Source: W11650 sp963550755 (lineage in GTDB: Bacteria; Bacillota; Clostridia; Lachnospirales; Vallitaleaceae). From it: a stretch of DNA of 22,096 nt. A model generated the notes under the pieces. It had not been told where the DNA came from and ran no database searches. It saw only the letters and a list, made by a program, of their open reading frames with translations. Position numbers and translations under genes: made by a program. Where the stretch lies: the NCBI GenBank assembly GCA_963550755.1, contig CAUVDV010000021.1:1-22096 (forward strand), given 5' to 3'. Of this stretch, positions 1 to 8,283 are shown one piece after another (within the stretch, counting starts at the first letter, position 1; every line of letters starts with the position of its first letter).

Positions 1-1
1 G

Positions 2-772
2 GGGGCGGGCGGCTTAACGGCTTGTCTGGCTATGGCCGCTAAGGCGGTTACGGCAATTGAAATTGACGGGGAACTGGCGCCGGTTTTGCAGGCGAGCTTA
101 AAGAATTTTTCCAATGTTGATATCATTTTTGCCGATGTGCTGAAGTGGGATTTAAAATCTTATTTACGGGAAAAGTACGCCGGGGAAAGCGTTAAACTGG
201 TCGCCAATCTGCCGTACTATATCACAACTCCGATTTTAATGAAGCTGCTGGAGGAAAGACTGCCGCTGCAGACAATTACGGTTATGGTGCAAAAGGAAGT
301 GGCTGACCGGATTCAGGCGCGGCCGGGCGGCAAGGACTACGGCGCGCTGACTTTGGCGGTCGCTTATTATGCCGATGCGCAAACCGTAATGATGGTGCCG
401 CCGCATGTGTTTTTGCCTGCGCCCAAGGTAATGTCGGCGGTACTCCATTTGCGGCTAAAAACGCGGCCGGGCGCGGCTTTGATTACACCTGCGGCCGGCG
501 GGCAAGGCAGTTCGGCGATGGGCGGGGAGGACATAGCTGACCAGCCGCTGTCTGCGCAGGCAGAAAAAAATCTTTTCTGGGTGATTGGCGCGGCCTTTGA
601 GCAAAGACGCAAGACCTTGCTGAACGCTCTCAGCAATAAGGGCATTGCTCCTAAGGAAAAAATAAAAGCGGCGCTGGCAGAAATGGCTTTGCCGGAAGAT
701 ATTCGGGGAGAGCGCTTGTCGCTGGCTGAGTTTCAGGGGTTGAGCAGGCTTTTAGAGGACGGGGAGAGGTAA
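2..772 (+). CDS. rsmA: Ribosomal RNA small subunit methyltransferase A (5'-truncated by window edge)
   Basis: 16S rRNA dimethyladenosine transferase (RsmA/KsgA), which uses S-adenosylmethionine to dimethylate two adjacent adenosines in helix 45 during 30S maturation in the cytoplasm. The reading frame is open from base 2, so the gene starts upstream of the window. The first visible residues, GAGGLTACLA, are the end of SAM-binding motif I, followed by AIEIDGELAPVL (motif II, the ribose-binding acidic residue). NLPYYITTPI is the signature catalytic motif IV of this family. The C-terminal helical domain is present (AFEQRRKTLLNAL, then ALPEDIRGERLSLAEF). A roughly 30-residue Gly/Ala-rich stretch between the catalytic and C-terminal domains is a mild lineage-specific insertion. 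Upstream partners cannot be seen. The identification is firm; only the N-terminus is missing. Confidence 0.96.
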   Translation, partial: GAGGLTACLAMAAKAVTAIEIDGELAPVLQASLKNFSNVDIIFADVLKWDLKSYLREKYAGESVKLVANLPYYITTPILMKLLEERLPLQTITVMVQKEVADRIQARPGGKDYGALTLAVAYYADAQTVMMVPPHVFLPAPKVMSAVLHLRLKTRPGAALITPAAGGQGSSAMGGEDIADQPLSAQAEKNLFWVIGAAFEQRRKTLLNALSNKGIAPKEKIKAALAEMALPEDIRGERLSLAEFQGLSRLLEDGER

Positions 773-894
773 ACTTTTGTGATTCGGTTTTTGGTAAATA
801 CCAAAGCCGGACTTCCGCTTGGTTCTGGAATATTAGGGTACAAATGTGTTTATTTTTATGAAAAATAAAGAAAACGAATGTTTAAACTTATCAG

Positions 895-935
895 ACAGCT
901 GAAAAAGAACATTTTGCTTTTTCAGTTGTTTTTTT
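895..935 (+). terminator. Rho-independent terminator downstream of rsmA
   Basis: The arm ACAGCTGAAAAAG (895-907) pairs with CTTTTTCAGTTGT (917-929), 13 bp with one G-U pair and a 9-nt loop, and runs straight into a T tract ending at 935. It lies about 120 nt after the rsmA stop codon and would end rsmA transcription before the sulfatase locus. Confidence 0.8.
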
Positions 936-985
936 GGGGAAATTATGCTAAAATATTCTTATAAAAAAATAAAGAAAAGTTTAAA

Positions 986-1013
986 TTGATCTTTTGTTTT
1001 CGTTCCATAAAAT
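986..1013 (+). promoter_or_regulatory. Candidate sigma-A promoter for the sulfatase locus
   Basis: A TTGATC -35 element (986-991), a 16-nt spacer and a TAAAAT -10 element (1008-1013) lie after the rsmA terminator. If used, the leader to the sulfatase would be about 435 nt. A second possible extended -10 (TGCTAAAAT, 946-954) lies just upstream. This is pattern matching in AT-rich DNA, so confidence is modest. Confidence 0.4.
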
Positions 1014-1454
1014 GGTTTTTTATTTAATGGCTCACGCAGGCGAAGCTTGGCGCAAAAAAGGGAAATAACTCTTTTTTGTGGTGCTGTTTTGTTTGCGGGC
1101 GGCGGATCTTTATTTTGCTTTGTTTAAAGCTTGTTTTTTGGCATTTGAGGAAAATTTATGGCTTTTAACTTGCCGCCTGAACGCAGTGAAGATAAAGAGC
1201 AGAGGCCAAGAAACGAGACTTTTGGGAAAAAATGAAATCAGAAGGCAGGAATGAATAGTTTTATTTTATAACCGATGTACATTCGTGTGTATATATTCAA
1301 AACGGCAGTGCGTAAAAAACACACAAACCATGCGAAACAGACAAAAGCAACAAAATCAAGCCAAGAACAAACCAAAAAATGAAAATTCTTTGCTGATAGG
1401 GGCATTCGGATTTTCAGCTTTTGACTGGCATCAAAAAGTTTAAAGGAGGCAATG

Positions 1455-2963
1455 ATGGCAAAAAAGCAATTTATTTTAATTATGACGGACAGCCAAAGAC
1501 GGGATATGATCAGCCGCTGCAATGAACGGGGCGAGGATATGCATACGCCCTGTTTGGATCATTTATGCGATCAGGGACTGTCGTTTCAATCGGCTTATAC
1601 CACCCAGCCGGTATGCGGCCCGGCGCGGTCGGGGCTGTTTACCGGCACTTATCCGCATACCAACGGCATGCTCGGCAACTGCATGGCCCTGTCGCAGCAG
1701 AGCTTGACTATTGGCCAGCGCCTCAGCCGGGCGGGCATTCACGCTGCGTATATCGGCAAGTGGCATCTGGACGGCGGCGATTACTTTGGCGACGGGATTT
1801 GCCCGGACGGCTGGGATAAAAACTATTGGTACGATATGCGTAATTATTTAGATGAATTAGATAGCGACGAAGACCGGGCCCGCTCTCGGAAATTAGCCAC
1901 GGCGTTAGAGGGCAAGGGCATCAGCGAGGAGTTTACCTATGGCTATCGCTGCACGCAAAGAGCGCTTGACTTTATGGAAAAGCACAAGGACGAGGATTAT
2001 TTCTTAGTCGTATCTTATGATGAACCGCATGATCCGTTTTTGTCACCGCAGTCGTTTTATCAGCCGTTTTATCAACCATACCTGCAAAAACCCAATCAGC
2101 ACATGGATTTTTCCAAATTGCCGGAGCATATTCGGGTTTGGCATGAAAAGTTTTTGGAAATTCAAGGCAGCAAAGGAGATGGCTTTTCTGTTGGTCTGCT
2201 TGGCTCGAATTCCTATATTGACTCGCAAATCGGCCGGGTTTTGAAAGGGGCGGAGAAAAATGCCGAGGATGCGCTGGTGCTTTATACTTCCGATCATGGC
2301 GATGCCCAGGGCTCCCATGGGATTTATTCCAAAGGACCGGCCATGTACGAGGAAATTACTAATATTCCGCTGATTATTCGCTGGAAGGATCAGGTCGCAG
2401 CGGGTATTACAACCGAGATGCCGGTTTCGCATGTCGATATCGTGCCGACGATTTTGGATTTTTATGGTTTGCCGCAGCCCAAGAGCTTAGAGGGACAAAG
2501 CCTGCTGGACAGTTTTACCGATAAGACGATTACCGAGCAGAAAGAGGGACGGCCGGTCTTTATTGAATTTAACCGCTACGAAGTGGATCATGACGGCTGG
2601 GGCGGATTCCAACCGGTGCGCTGCGTGGTCAAAGGCAAATGGAAATTAGTCGTTAATCTGATGACTCAGGACGAGTTATATAATTTAGAGGAAGATTATA
2701 ATGAAATGCATAATTTAATTGACGATCCGGCCTATGAAGCAATCCGCAACCAGTTGCATGATTTGCTTTTGGACTGGCAGAATGAAACCCGTGATCCGCT
2801 CAGAGGTTATTACTGGGAGAAAAGGCCGTGGCGAAAAGACCGGCAAAAGGTATCGTGGAACTGCGGCGGCTATTCCAGAAGCCGGCACCGGGAAGCCGGG
2901 GAAGTCGGGGAATACGGCTATTCCACCGGACTGCCGATTACCGACTATAACCGGAAGTATTAA
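1455..2963 (+). CDS. Type I (Cys-type) sulfatase, probably cytoplasmic
   Basis: A formylglycine-dependent sulfatase that hydrolyses a sulfate ester, substrate unknown. The nucleophile motif is C54-G-P-A-R58 (C-x-P-x-R) followed by SGLFTG; the Cys must be oxidised to formylglycine, in anaerobes by the radical-SAM enzyme anSME, which is not in this window. Other family landmarks are D12 in MTDSQRRD (metal site), K102-W-H104 in IGKWHLDGG, H192 in EPHDPF, and D280-H281 in TSDHGD. The length of about 502 residues is normal for the S1 family. There is no signal peptide or lipobox, so it should act inside the cell. AGGAGG at 1444-1449 sits only 2 nt from the ATG at 1452 but 5 nt from the ATG at 1455, so 1455 is preferred. 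It heads a locus with a LacI regulator and a sugar-type importer. Exact sulfatase subfamily cannot be assigned. Confidence 0.93.
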   Translation: MAKKQFILIMTDSQRRDMISRCNERGEDMHTPCLDHLCDQGLSFQSAYTTQPVCGPARSGLFTGTYPHTNGMLGNCMALSQQSLTIGQRLSRAGIHAAYIGKWHLDGGDYFGDGICPDGWDKNYWYDMRNYLDELDSDEDRARSRKLATALEGKGISEEFTYGYRCTQRALDFMEKHKDEDYFLVVSYDEPHDPFLSPQSFYQPFYQPYLQKPNQHMDFSKLPEHIRVWHEKFLEIQGSKGDGFSVGLLGSNSYIDSQIGRVLKGAEKNAEDALVLYTSDHGDAQGSHGIYSKGPAMYEEITNIPLIIRWKDQVAAGITTEMPVSHVDIVPTILDFYGLPQPKSLEGQSLLDSFTDKTITEQKEGRPVFIEFNRYEVDHDGWGGFQPVRCVVKGKWKLVVNLMTQDELYNLEEDYNEMHNLIDDPAYEAIRNQLHDLLLDWQNETRDPLRGYYWEKRPWRKDRQKVSWNCGGYSRSRHREAGEVGEYGYSTGLPITDYNRKY

Positions 2964-3182
2964 AGCGCAAAAAACGGACTTGGCCTTGCTTCCTAGCGGC
3001 CGGCACTTGCATAAAAAGGCGTGGTGTTTTGCCAGGAATCGGCATGCGGAATATCAGGCGAGCAGCAGAGCAAATTGCCGGCAGTGAAGTCGATGCAGGC
3101 TATGATCCGTATGGTTTTTCGCTGAATGGACTAAAACCGTCTGTTTTCGCGGCGGACGGCAGCAAACCAGAAAGGGGGCAGC

Positions 3183-4268
3183 GTGCAAGCAAAGGATGGG
3201 GAGCCGTCAAGAGGCTTAATCGAAAGACATAACCAGGTTACCCGGGCTGATGTGGCTAAATACGCCGGCGTCAGCGAAACTATCGTGTCCTATGTGATCA
3301 ACAACAACCGCTATGTGGCGGCGGAAAAACGCGAGCGGGTAGAAAAAGCGGTGGCGGAGCTGAACTATCACCCCAATGTCATTGCCCGGGCTTTGCGCAA
3401 AAAAACCAGCCATCAAATCCTGCTGATTGCCGATGTGGTGCTGGATGAGTATTACGGCGAAATTTTATTGAAGCTGGATCAGTATGCTTATGACAAAGGC
3501 TATTTGGTGTCGCTGTGCAAGTATCATAATGTTGATTCCTATTTGGCGCGCGTCCTCAGCAGTCAATTTGACGGCGTGATCATCAATGCTGCCGGCTTTA
3601 AAGAGGAATATATCCGGCAGATCGCCGGGGCCGGGACGCCGGTTGTATTATTTTTAACCAAAAAATACGAACAGATTCCGGCGGGGGCGGCGGTGATTGA
3701 CTCCGGACTGTACCGGGGGGTAACGGACGGCCTGGAGACGCTTTGGCAAAAAGGAGCAGAAAATATCGTTTACTTGGCAGAGCCGTTAGCGAAAAAAGAC
3801 TTAAAAAAAGACATTCGTTTTTTGGCGTTTCAGGAGGTTGGCCGAAAGCATGGCCTATCGGAGCGGCAAATTTTAGAGCGAACCTTAGCCGGTTATGGCG
3901 AGTCGCAGTGGGAAAGCCGGTTGGCTGAATATTTACAAAAGAACCGGCGGGCGGATGCGATTTTTGCCAGAAATGACCGGCTGGCGGCAACGGCCGCCAA
4001 TATTGCCCAAAACTTAGGCCGGAAAATTCCGGAGGATATCATGATTTTGGGAGTGGATAATTCCAGTATTTCACGCTTGATGACCCCAAGCATTACAACG
4101 ATTGAGCAGCAGAAGGAGGCGATGAGCAAAGCGGCGATTGAATTAATTGAAAGCATGAACCGGAACGCGGGAGCAAACGCTTCACAGGGACAAGGATTAA
4201 AAAAGGTATTTGCAACCAAACTGATTGAGCGGGAAAGCACGAACCGAATGGGCGCAGGCGGCCGGTAG
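3183..4268 (+). CDS. LacI-family transcriptional regulator
   Basis: A DNA-binding repressor of the LacI/GalR family. The N-terminal helix-turn-helix spans about residues 19-42 (VTRADVAKYAGVSETIVSYV), followed by the hinge helix around 62-74 (YHPNVIARALRKK), then a periplasmic-binding-protein-like effector domain with a late DNA-contact/dimer signature (ILGVDNSSISRLMTPSITTIEQ). The length of 361 residues includes about 18 extra N-terminal residues compared with typical members. The start is GTG at 3183, preceded by a GGGGG-rich ribosome binding site 4 nt upstream. It lies 219 nt after the sulfatase and just before the importer, so it most likely controls both in response to the imported sugar or its product. 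A candidate operator precedes the solute-binding gene. Confidence 0.93.
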   Translation: MQAKDGEPSRGLIERHNQVTRADVAKYAGVSETIVSYVINNNRYVAAEKRERVEKAVAELNYHPNVIARALRKKTSHQILLIADVVLDEYYGEILLKLDQYAYDKGYLVSLCKYHNVDSYLARVLSSQFDGVIINAAGFKEEYIRQIAGAGTPVVLFLTKKYEQIPAGAAVIDSGLYRGVTDGLETLWQKGAENIVYLAEPLAKKDLKKDIRFLAFQEVGRKHGLSERQILERTLAGYGESQWESRLAEYLQKNRRADAIFARNDRLAATAANIAQNLGRKIPEDIMILGVDNSSISRLMTPSITTIEQQKEAMSKAAIELIESMNRNAGANASQGQGLKKVFATKLIERESTNRMGAGGR

Positions 4269-4428
4269 ACGGTAGGCGGGAACCAGCTTAATCAGGGCAT
4301 ACACAACAGTTTAGGTAAGTTATTCGTAATTTGCGAAATACCGCATGACGGGATGCCGCGCAAAAAAGGAATGGCAGCGAATTACTGATGCAGATGCCGC
4401 AAATGGATATTTTTGTTTGACGCTGTCC

Positions 4429-4444
4429 ATGCAAGCGCTTTTTG
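4429..4444 (+). promoter_or_regulatory. Candidate LacI/CcpA-type operator before the solute-binding protein gene
   Basis: ATGCAAGCGCTTTTTG contains the perfect 8-bp palindrome AAGCGCTT (4433-4440) and fits the LacI-family/cre pattern WTGNAANCGNWWNCA except at the last two positions. It lies 62-77 nt upstream of the ATG, just downstream of a TTGACG -35-like hexamer (4417-4422), for which I see no convincing -10 element. It could serve the adjacent LacI regulator or CcpA; the sequence cannot decide which. Confidence 0.45.
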
Positions 4445-4505
4445 GCCGCGGCAAACAGAAATATCTGCTTACCCAAGCTGTAAGCAAAAATAAAAGGAGA
4501 ATAGG

Positions 4506-5855
4506 ATGAAAAAAGTAATAAGTATGTTATTGGCGGTGGTATTGCTGTTTAGTTTGGCCGGCTGCGGCAGCCAAACAGCAGAAAAAAAGGACGAACAGCC
4601 GGCGGCCGTTACTCCGGCGGAAAACAAAGCGGATAATGCCGCTAAGGACACCAAAGAAACAGAACAAAAGGCCGAAAAAAATATTCTAAGAGTGGCTAAT
4701 TACGCGATTTTGGAAAAAGGATACACCGAATTTTGGGAAAAAGCCAAAACCACTTTTGAGGAAAAATATCCGAATGTAACGATTGAATGGGTCACCGCCC
4801 CCTACGGCGAGATTTTGAACACGGTCATCAATATGGCCGGCGGCGGAGATAAAGTGGACTTAATGTTTGGCGAAATGATTTGGATGCCGGCCTTAATTGA
4901 CGCCGGTTTGGCCGTGCCGCTGGAAAACGTCATGGATAAAGAGTTTTTGGATGATTATTACTCGGAAATTTTAGAAGCCTTTACCGTTGACGGTCATTTA
5001 TACGGCTTGCCGCTGTATTCTTCCCCGTCCATTTTGTTCTACAATAAACAAATATTTGAAAAAGCCGGCCTTGACCCGGAAAAAGCGCCGAGTACGTATC
5101 AGGAGATGCTGCAAATGGCGGAAAAGATCAGCCAATTAAAAACCGATGACGGCAATAAAATTTATGCCTTTGGGGAAACAACCGCGTCGGTACCGGTTTC
5201 CGGCATTACCTTATTGGCCTACACCGCTAACTTTGGCGGCCAGTATCTCAATCAGGAAAATAAGCTGAGCGTGGACAATGCCGGCTTAAAGGAATCCTTG
5301 ACTGTCTTAAAGGAATTAAACGATAAGGGCTACAACCCGCAGAACGCTAAATTAAAGGATTTGCGGAACTTATTTGCGCTGGGCCAATTGGCGATGTATT
5401 ATGATAATTCCTGGGGCTTTAACGGCGTTAAATCCATTAATCCGGACGCGGCTGACTTTACGGCGACGGCCGTGCCGCTCAAAGGAGAAAACGGCAGCGG
5501 CCAATCCATTTTGCAGGCGCATACCTTTATTGCTTTTGATAACGGAACGGCGCAAATGGAAGCAGTTAAAAACTTTATTCAATTTATAGTTTCGCCGGAA
5601 ATACTGTCGGATTATATGAAAAACATCACACCGGCCTTTGCCGTTCGCAAATCGATGGAAAATGAAATCAATCCGCTGTTGGAGCAGGCCAAAGCGGCTA
5701 ATACCAATTTGGCGCCGCTGCCGATGATTGCCAATTTAAATGATTTCGCGCTGGAAATCAGCGGCTTGGCGCAAGCGATTACCGTTGGCGGCGAAGAAAT
5801 CGAACCGGCGCTGGAGAACTTCAAAAAATCAGCGGAAACGCTCTTAAATCAGTAA
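4506..5855 (+). CDS. ABC transporter solute-binding lipoprotein, CUT1 (carbohydrate) type
   Basis: Extracytoplasmic receptor that delivers a carbohydrate-like ligand to the two permeases encoded downstream. Residues 1-20 are a lipoprotein signal ending in the lipobox LAGC (C20 acylated). A charged Lys/Glu/Gln/Ala-rich tether of about 35 residues follows. The mature domain is a family-1 solute-binding protein fold with the usual landmarks: DLMFGEMIWMPALIDAGLAVPL, then GLPLYSSPSILFYNKQIFEKAGL, and a late alpha-helical lobe. The length of 449 is typical. AAAGGAG lies at 4494-4500 with a short AATAGG spacer. It is separated from the permease genes by about 415 nt containing a strong hairpin, as expected if the receptor must outnumber the membrane subunits. 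Ligand unknown; a sulfated saccharide is suggested only by the neighbouring sulfatase. Confidence 0.94.
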   Translation: MKKVISMLLAVVLLFSLAGCGSQTAEKKDEQPAAVTPAENKADNAAKDTKETEQKAEKNILRVANYAILEKGYTEFWEKAKTTFEEKYPNVTIEWVTAPYGEILNTVINMAGGGDKVDLMFGEMIWMPALIDAGLAVPLENVMDKEFLDDYYSEILEAFTVDGHLYGLPLYSSPSILFYNKQIFEKAGLDPEKAPSTYQEMLQMAEKISQLKTDDGNKIYAFGETTASVPVSGITLLAYTANFGGQYLNQENKLSVDNAGLKESLTVLKELNDKGYNPQNAKLKDLRNLFALGQLAMYYDNSWGFNGVKSINPDAADFTATAVPLKGENGSGQSILQAHTFIAFDNGTAQMEAVKNFIQFIVSPEILSDYMKNITPAFAVRKSMENEINPLLEQAKAANTNLAPLPMIANLNDFALEISGLAQAITVGGEEIEPALENFKKSAETLLNQ

Positions 5856-6271
5856 CAGGACTTCCGTGCCGGGATCGTCTTTTTAGACTTGCCGCGTGCG
5901 GTAAGCCGGGTGAATTGCGAAGCAAGCCGGCAGTGGAGTTTGTGCAGGCCGCGCCCGGGCAGGAAGCAAAGCTTTTAACAGCGAAATTTGAGGCCGCAGC
6001 ATGGCTTTCCGCGCGCGGTCGGCGGCTGCCAAGGAAATAAGCGGCTTGTTACTAAAAAAAGACAGGACAAAAATAAAAGCAGACATCATTTTGGGGTAAA
6101 ATGGCGTTGAAGGCTGAAAAAAGGCTATTCTTACCGGCAGCCGGCAATGGCACCGGCAAGAGTAGCCTTTTATAACGGACTTTTGGCAGAAAACCACATG
6201 TTGCCGTGCAGGCGGCCGGTCTGAAAAGTTTGGCCAAACAGGAGAAAGCTAAGCCAGGGAAAGGAGAAATT
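5856..6271. other. Intercistronic region within the importer locus
   Basis: About 415 nt between the binding-protein and permease genes. It has a small hairpin soon after the stop codon (CTTGCCGC at 5888-5895 with GCGGTAAG at 5898-5905) and the large hairpin listed separately. I see no convincing promoter or gene; the minus-strand open frames here lack ribosome binding sites and family features. Confidence 0.5.
6119..6172 (+). terminator. Intra-operon hairpin, partial terminator or mRNA-stabilising element
   Basis: Two 19-nt arms (6119-6137 and 6153-6171) pair with only two G-U pairs around a 15-nt loop that can itself pair (GCC/GGC). Only four T residues follow the right arm, so termination is probably incomplete. 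Located between the solute-binding gene and the permeases, it is well placed to keep receptor transcripts abundant while allowing some read-through. Confidence 0.65.
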
Positions 6272-7195
6272 GTGGTACAGAGAGAAGGTAAAAAAAGGGC
6301 AGGCTTAAAACGGGAAACCGGCGATAAATTGTTCTCGCTGGCGCTGCTGCTGCCGGCGGTAATTACGACCATTCTTTTTATTGTGGTTCCGATTTTGGAT
6401 TCTTTTTATCGCAGCTTATTGGACTTTAAAATTAAAAATATTATCACCGGCACAGCCGGCACCTGGAATTCATTTCAAAATTACAGCCGAATCCTGCAAA
6501 GCGGCAAGCTGGGACAGGCGGTGGCGGTTAATTTGATTTTTGTGGCGGCGGTGGTCATCCTGCAATTTATTTTGGGTATGAGCCTGGCTTTGATTTTAAA
6601 TCAAAAAATAAAAGGCAGCCGCTTTTTTCGCAGCGTGATGATGATTCCGTGGGTGGTGCCGACGGTTATTTCCGGCTTGGTTTGGATGTGGCTTTATCAG
6701 CCGCAGTACGGACTGTTGAAATATTTGGTCAGTTTTGTCAGCGGCGGCCGGATTACGGAATTTACCATTTTAAATGATCCAAAAACAGCCATTATCGGCA
6801 TTATTGTCGCCGCTTTATGGAAACAGGTGCCGCTGGGGGCTTTGCTTTTGCTGGCCGGTTTAAGCAATGTGCCGGCTGATATGCAGGAAGCGGCAGCGAT
6901 TGACGGCGCCAATTATTGGCAGAATCTGACCAAAGTGGTAATTCCGTCGATGCTGCCGGTGATTAAGGTGATGCTGACCATGTCGATCATTGAAAACTTT
7001 AAACAATTTCCGTTGGTGTGGACGATGACCGGCGGCGGGCCGAACGGAGCGACCACGACTTTGGGAGTATTAAGTTATCGGGAAGCGTTTGTATCGAATA
7101 ATTTGGGTTCGGGCGCGGCGATTACTACTTTATGGATGATCTTAATGATCGTGGTGGTATTTTTGTTCAACCAAACGCTGCGGACGGAAAGGTAG
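6272..7195 (+). CDS. ABC transporter permease 1, CUT1 family (MalF/UgpA-like)
   Basis: Integral membrane subunit of the carbohydrate importer. The 307-residue protein has about six hydrophobic segments, the first being SLALLLPAVITTILFIVVPI, and the cytoplasmic EAA loop EAAAIDGANYWQNLTKVVIP that docks the ATPase. The start is placed at GTG 6272 because AAGGAG (6261-6266) lies 5 nt upstream and the protein then begins MVQREGKKRAG; a longer frame from ATG 6206 lacks a ribosome binding site and would run through unsupported sequence. The second permease follows after 6 nt. No ATPase gene is present; in many Firmicutes one shared MsmX-type ATPase serves several CUT1 importers. Confidence 0.94.
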   Translation: MVQREGKKRAGLKRETGDKLFSLALLLPAVITTILFIVVPILDSFYRSLLDFKIKNIITGTAGTWNSFQNYSRILQSGKLGQAVAVNLIFVAAVVILQFILGMSLALILNQKIKGSRFFRSVMMIPWVVPTVISGLVWMWLYQPQYGLLKYLVSFVSGGRITEFTILNDPKTAIIGIIVAALWKQVPLGALLLLAGLSNVPADMQEAAAIDGANYWQNLTKVVIPSMLPVIKVMLTMSIIENFKQFPLVWTMTGGGPNGATTTLGVLSYREAFVSNNLGSGAAITTLWMILMIVVVFLFNQTLRTER

Positions 7196-7201
7196 GCAGG
7201 G

Positions 7202-8041
7202 ATGAAAGGCAAGAAAAAAGTTTGGCAAGTCTTACGCGTGATTTTATTAGTATTGATTTTAAGCTTTTTGCTGTTCCCGATTTTGTGGGTATTGCTGACT
7301 TCCTTTAAAACCAATATGGAAGCTTATCAGTTCCCGCCGACCTTTTGGCCCAGACAATTTACGGTTCAAAGCTATCTGGATTTGTATCAAAAAAACAACG
7401 AGTTTTTTGTCTATTACCGCAATAATTTTATCGTGTCGGGCGCAACGGCGGCGCTGGCTTGTTTTATCGCCATTTTTGGCGGATATGCCCTGTCCCGCTT
7501 TCACTTTCGTTGGAACATGGTGATTCTGGCGATTTTTACCTCGGCGCAAATGTTTCCGGTGATCAGCCGCTTGATTTCTCTGTATAAAATCATGAAGGAC
7601 GTCGGTCTGCTGAATACTTTGACTGGTTTAATCTGGGCGCTGACGGCGGCAATTTTGCCGTTTTCCATTATGCTGATGTCCAGCTTCTTTGACGCCGTGC
7701 CCAAGGCGATTGAAGAATCGGCTCGAATTGACGGCGCCGGCCGGTTTGGGACTTTATTTAAAGTCGTTATGCCGCTGGTCAAGCCGGGTATTTTGGCGGT
7801 CGGCATTTATTCTTTCCTCATGACCTGGGATGATTACCTGCATTCGACTACCCTGATTCAAAGCGATGGCCTGCGGACTTTATCGGCCGGCGTGGCGCTC
7901 CGCTATTTGGGTGAGCTGTCCTATGACTGGTCGCTGATCAATACGATTTCCATTGTCGGCACCTTACCGATGATTTTTCTCTTTTTCTTTTTTCAAAGAT
8001 ATATGGTCAGCGGGCTGGTTGCCGGAGCGGTTAAAGGCTGA
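7202..8041 (+). CDS. ABC transporter permease 2, CUT1 family (MalG/UgpE-like)
   Basis: Second membrane subunit of the same importer, translationally close to permease 1 (6-nt gap, GGCAGGG as ribosome binding site). It is 279 residues, normal for MalG-type proteins, with about six membrane segments and the EAA loop EESARIDGAGRFGTLFKVVMP. The proline-rich entry PILWVLLTSFKTNMEAYQ and the C-terminal end YMVSGLVAGAVKG are typical of this subfamily. It ends the sulfatase-importer locus, with a terminator 24 nt later. Confidence 0.95.
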   Translation: MKGKKKVWQVLRVILLVLILSFLLFPILWVLLTSFKTNMEAYQFPPTFWPRQFTVQSYLDLYQKNNEFFVYYRNNFIVSGATAALACFIAIFGGYALSRFHFRWNMVILAIFTSAQMFPVISRLISLYKIMKDVGLLNTLTGLIWALTAAILPFSIMLMSSFFDAVPKAIEESARIDGAGRFGTLFKVVMPLVKPGILAVGIYSFLMTWDDYLHSTTLIQSDGLRTLSAGVALRYLGELSYDWSLINTISIVGTLPMIFLFFFFQRYMVSGLVAGAVKG

Positions 8042-8064
8042 GATGATCCGGCTAAGCCGAAAAG

Positions 8065-8101
8065 AAAGAGCCGTTGCCTTTCGTGGGCAATGGCTCTTTT
8101 T
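8065..8101 (+). terminator. Rho-independent terminator after the importer genes
   Basis: AAAGAGCCGTTGCC (8065-8078) pairs with GGCAATGGCTCTTT (8086-8099), 14 bp with one G-U pair and a 7-nt loop, ending in a T run to 8101. It follows the permease 2 stop codon closely. Confidence 0.85.
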
Positions 8102-8252
8102 GGGAAAGTAAGTTATCATTACAGCCGGATTAACGATTAATTTTTTGAATTCACAGAAATTTAACAACTTCGTTATTTCTTTGAAACAACTTCTTGGTAT
8201 TATAATCTTGTAAAAATTATCCCCCCTTTTATTTTGATAAATATAATTCTTT

Positions 8253-8283
8253 GAAGCCTTTCCTAAGGAAAGGCTTCCTTTTT
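8253..8283. terminator. Palindromic hairpin with T tract, possible terminator
   Basis: A 25-nt near-perfect palindrome, GAAGCCTTTCC (8253-8263) with GGAAAGGCTTC (8267-8277), is followed by CTTTTT. It is isolated from the importer terminator by about 150 nt and directly abuts the cloverleaf element, so it may be part of that element's unit rather than a terminator for a gene. Confidence 0.45.

Larger units (their letters stand above)
773..1454. other. Gene-poor intergenic region between rsmA and the sulfatase gene
   Basis: This stretch of about 680 nt holds the rsmA terminator and a candidate promoter. It also holds an AT-rich imperfect hairpin with arms at 1051-1060 and 1071-1080. Two very short open frames occur. 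One is 1158-1235 (25 codons, with a GAGG 8-9 nt upstream). The other is 1330-1443 (37 codons, polar Q/N/K-rich then hydrophobic, no convincing ribosome binding site), whose stop codon touches the sulfatase Shine-Dalgarno sequence. Neither can be called a gene from sequence alone. Confidence 0.5.

Noticed and set aside
3029..3232. 67-codon frame between the sulfatase and LacI genes
   Set aside because: It overlaps the LacI start in another frame, lacks a ribosome binding site and has no recognisable features.
5883..6372. Two overlapping minus-strand open frames (104 and 106 codons) between the binding-protein and permease genes
   Set aside because: No ribosome binding sites, Arg/Pro/Ala-rich random-looking translation, and one runs through the large hairpin and into permease 1.
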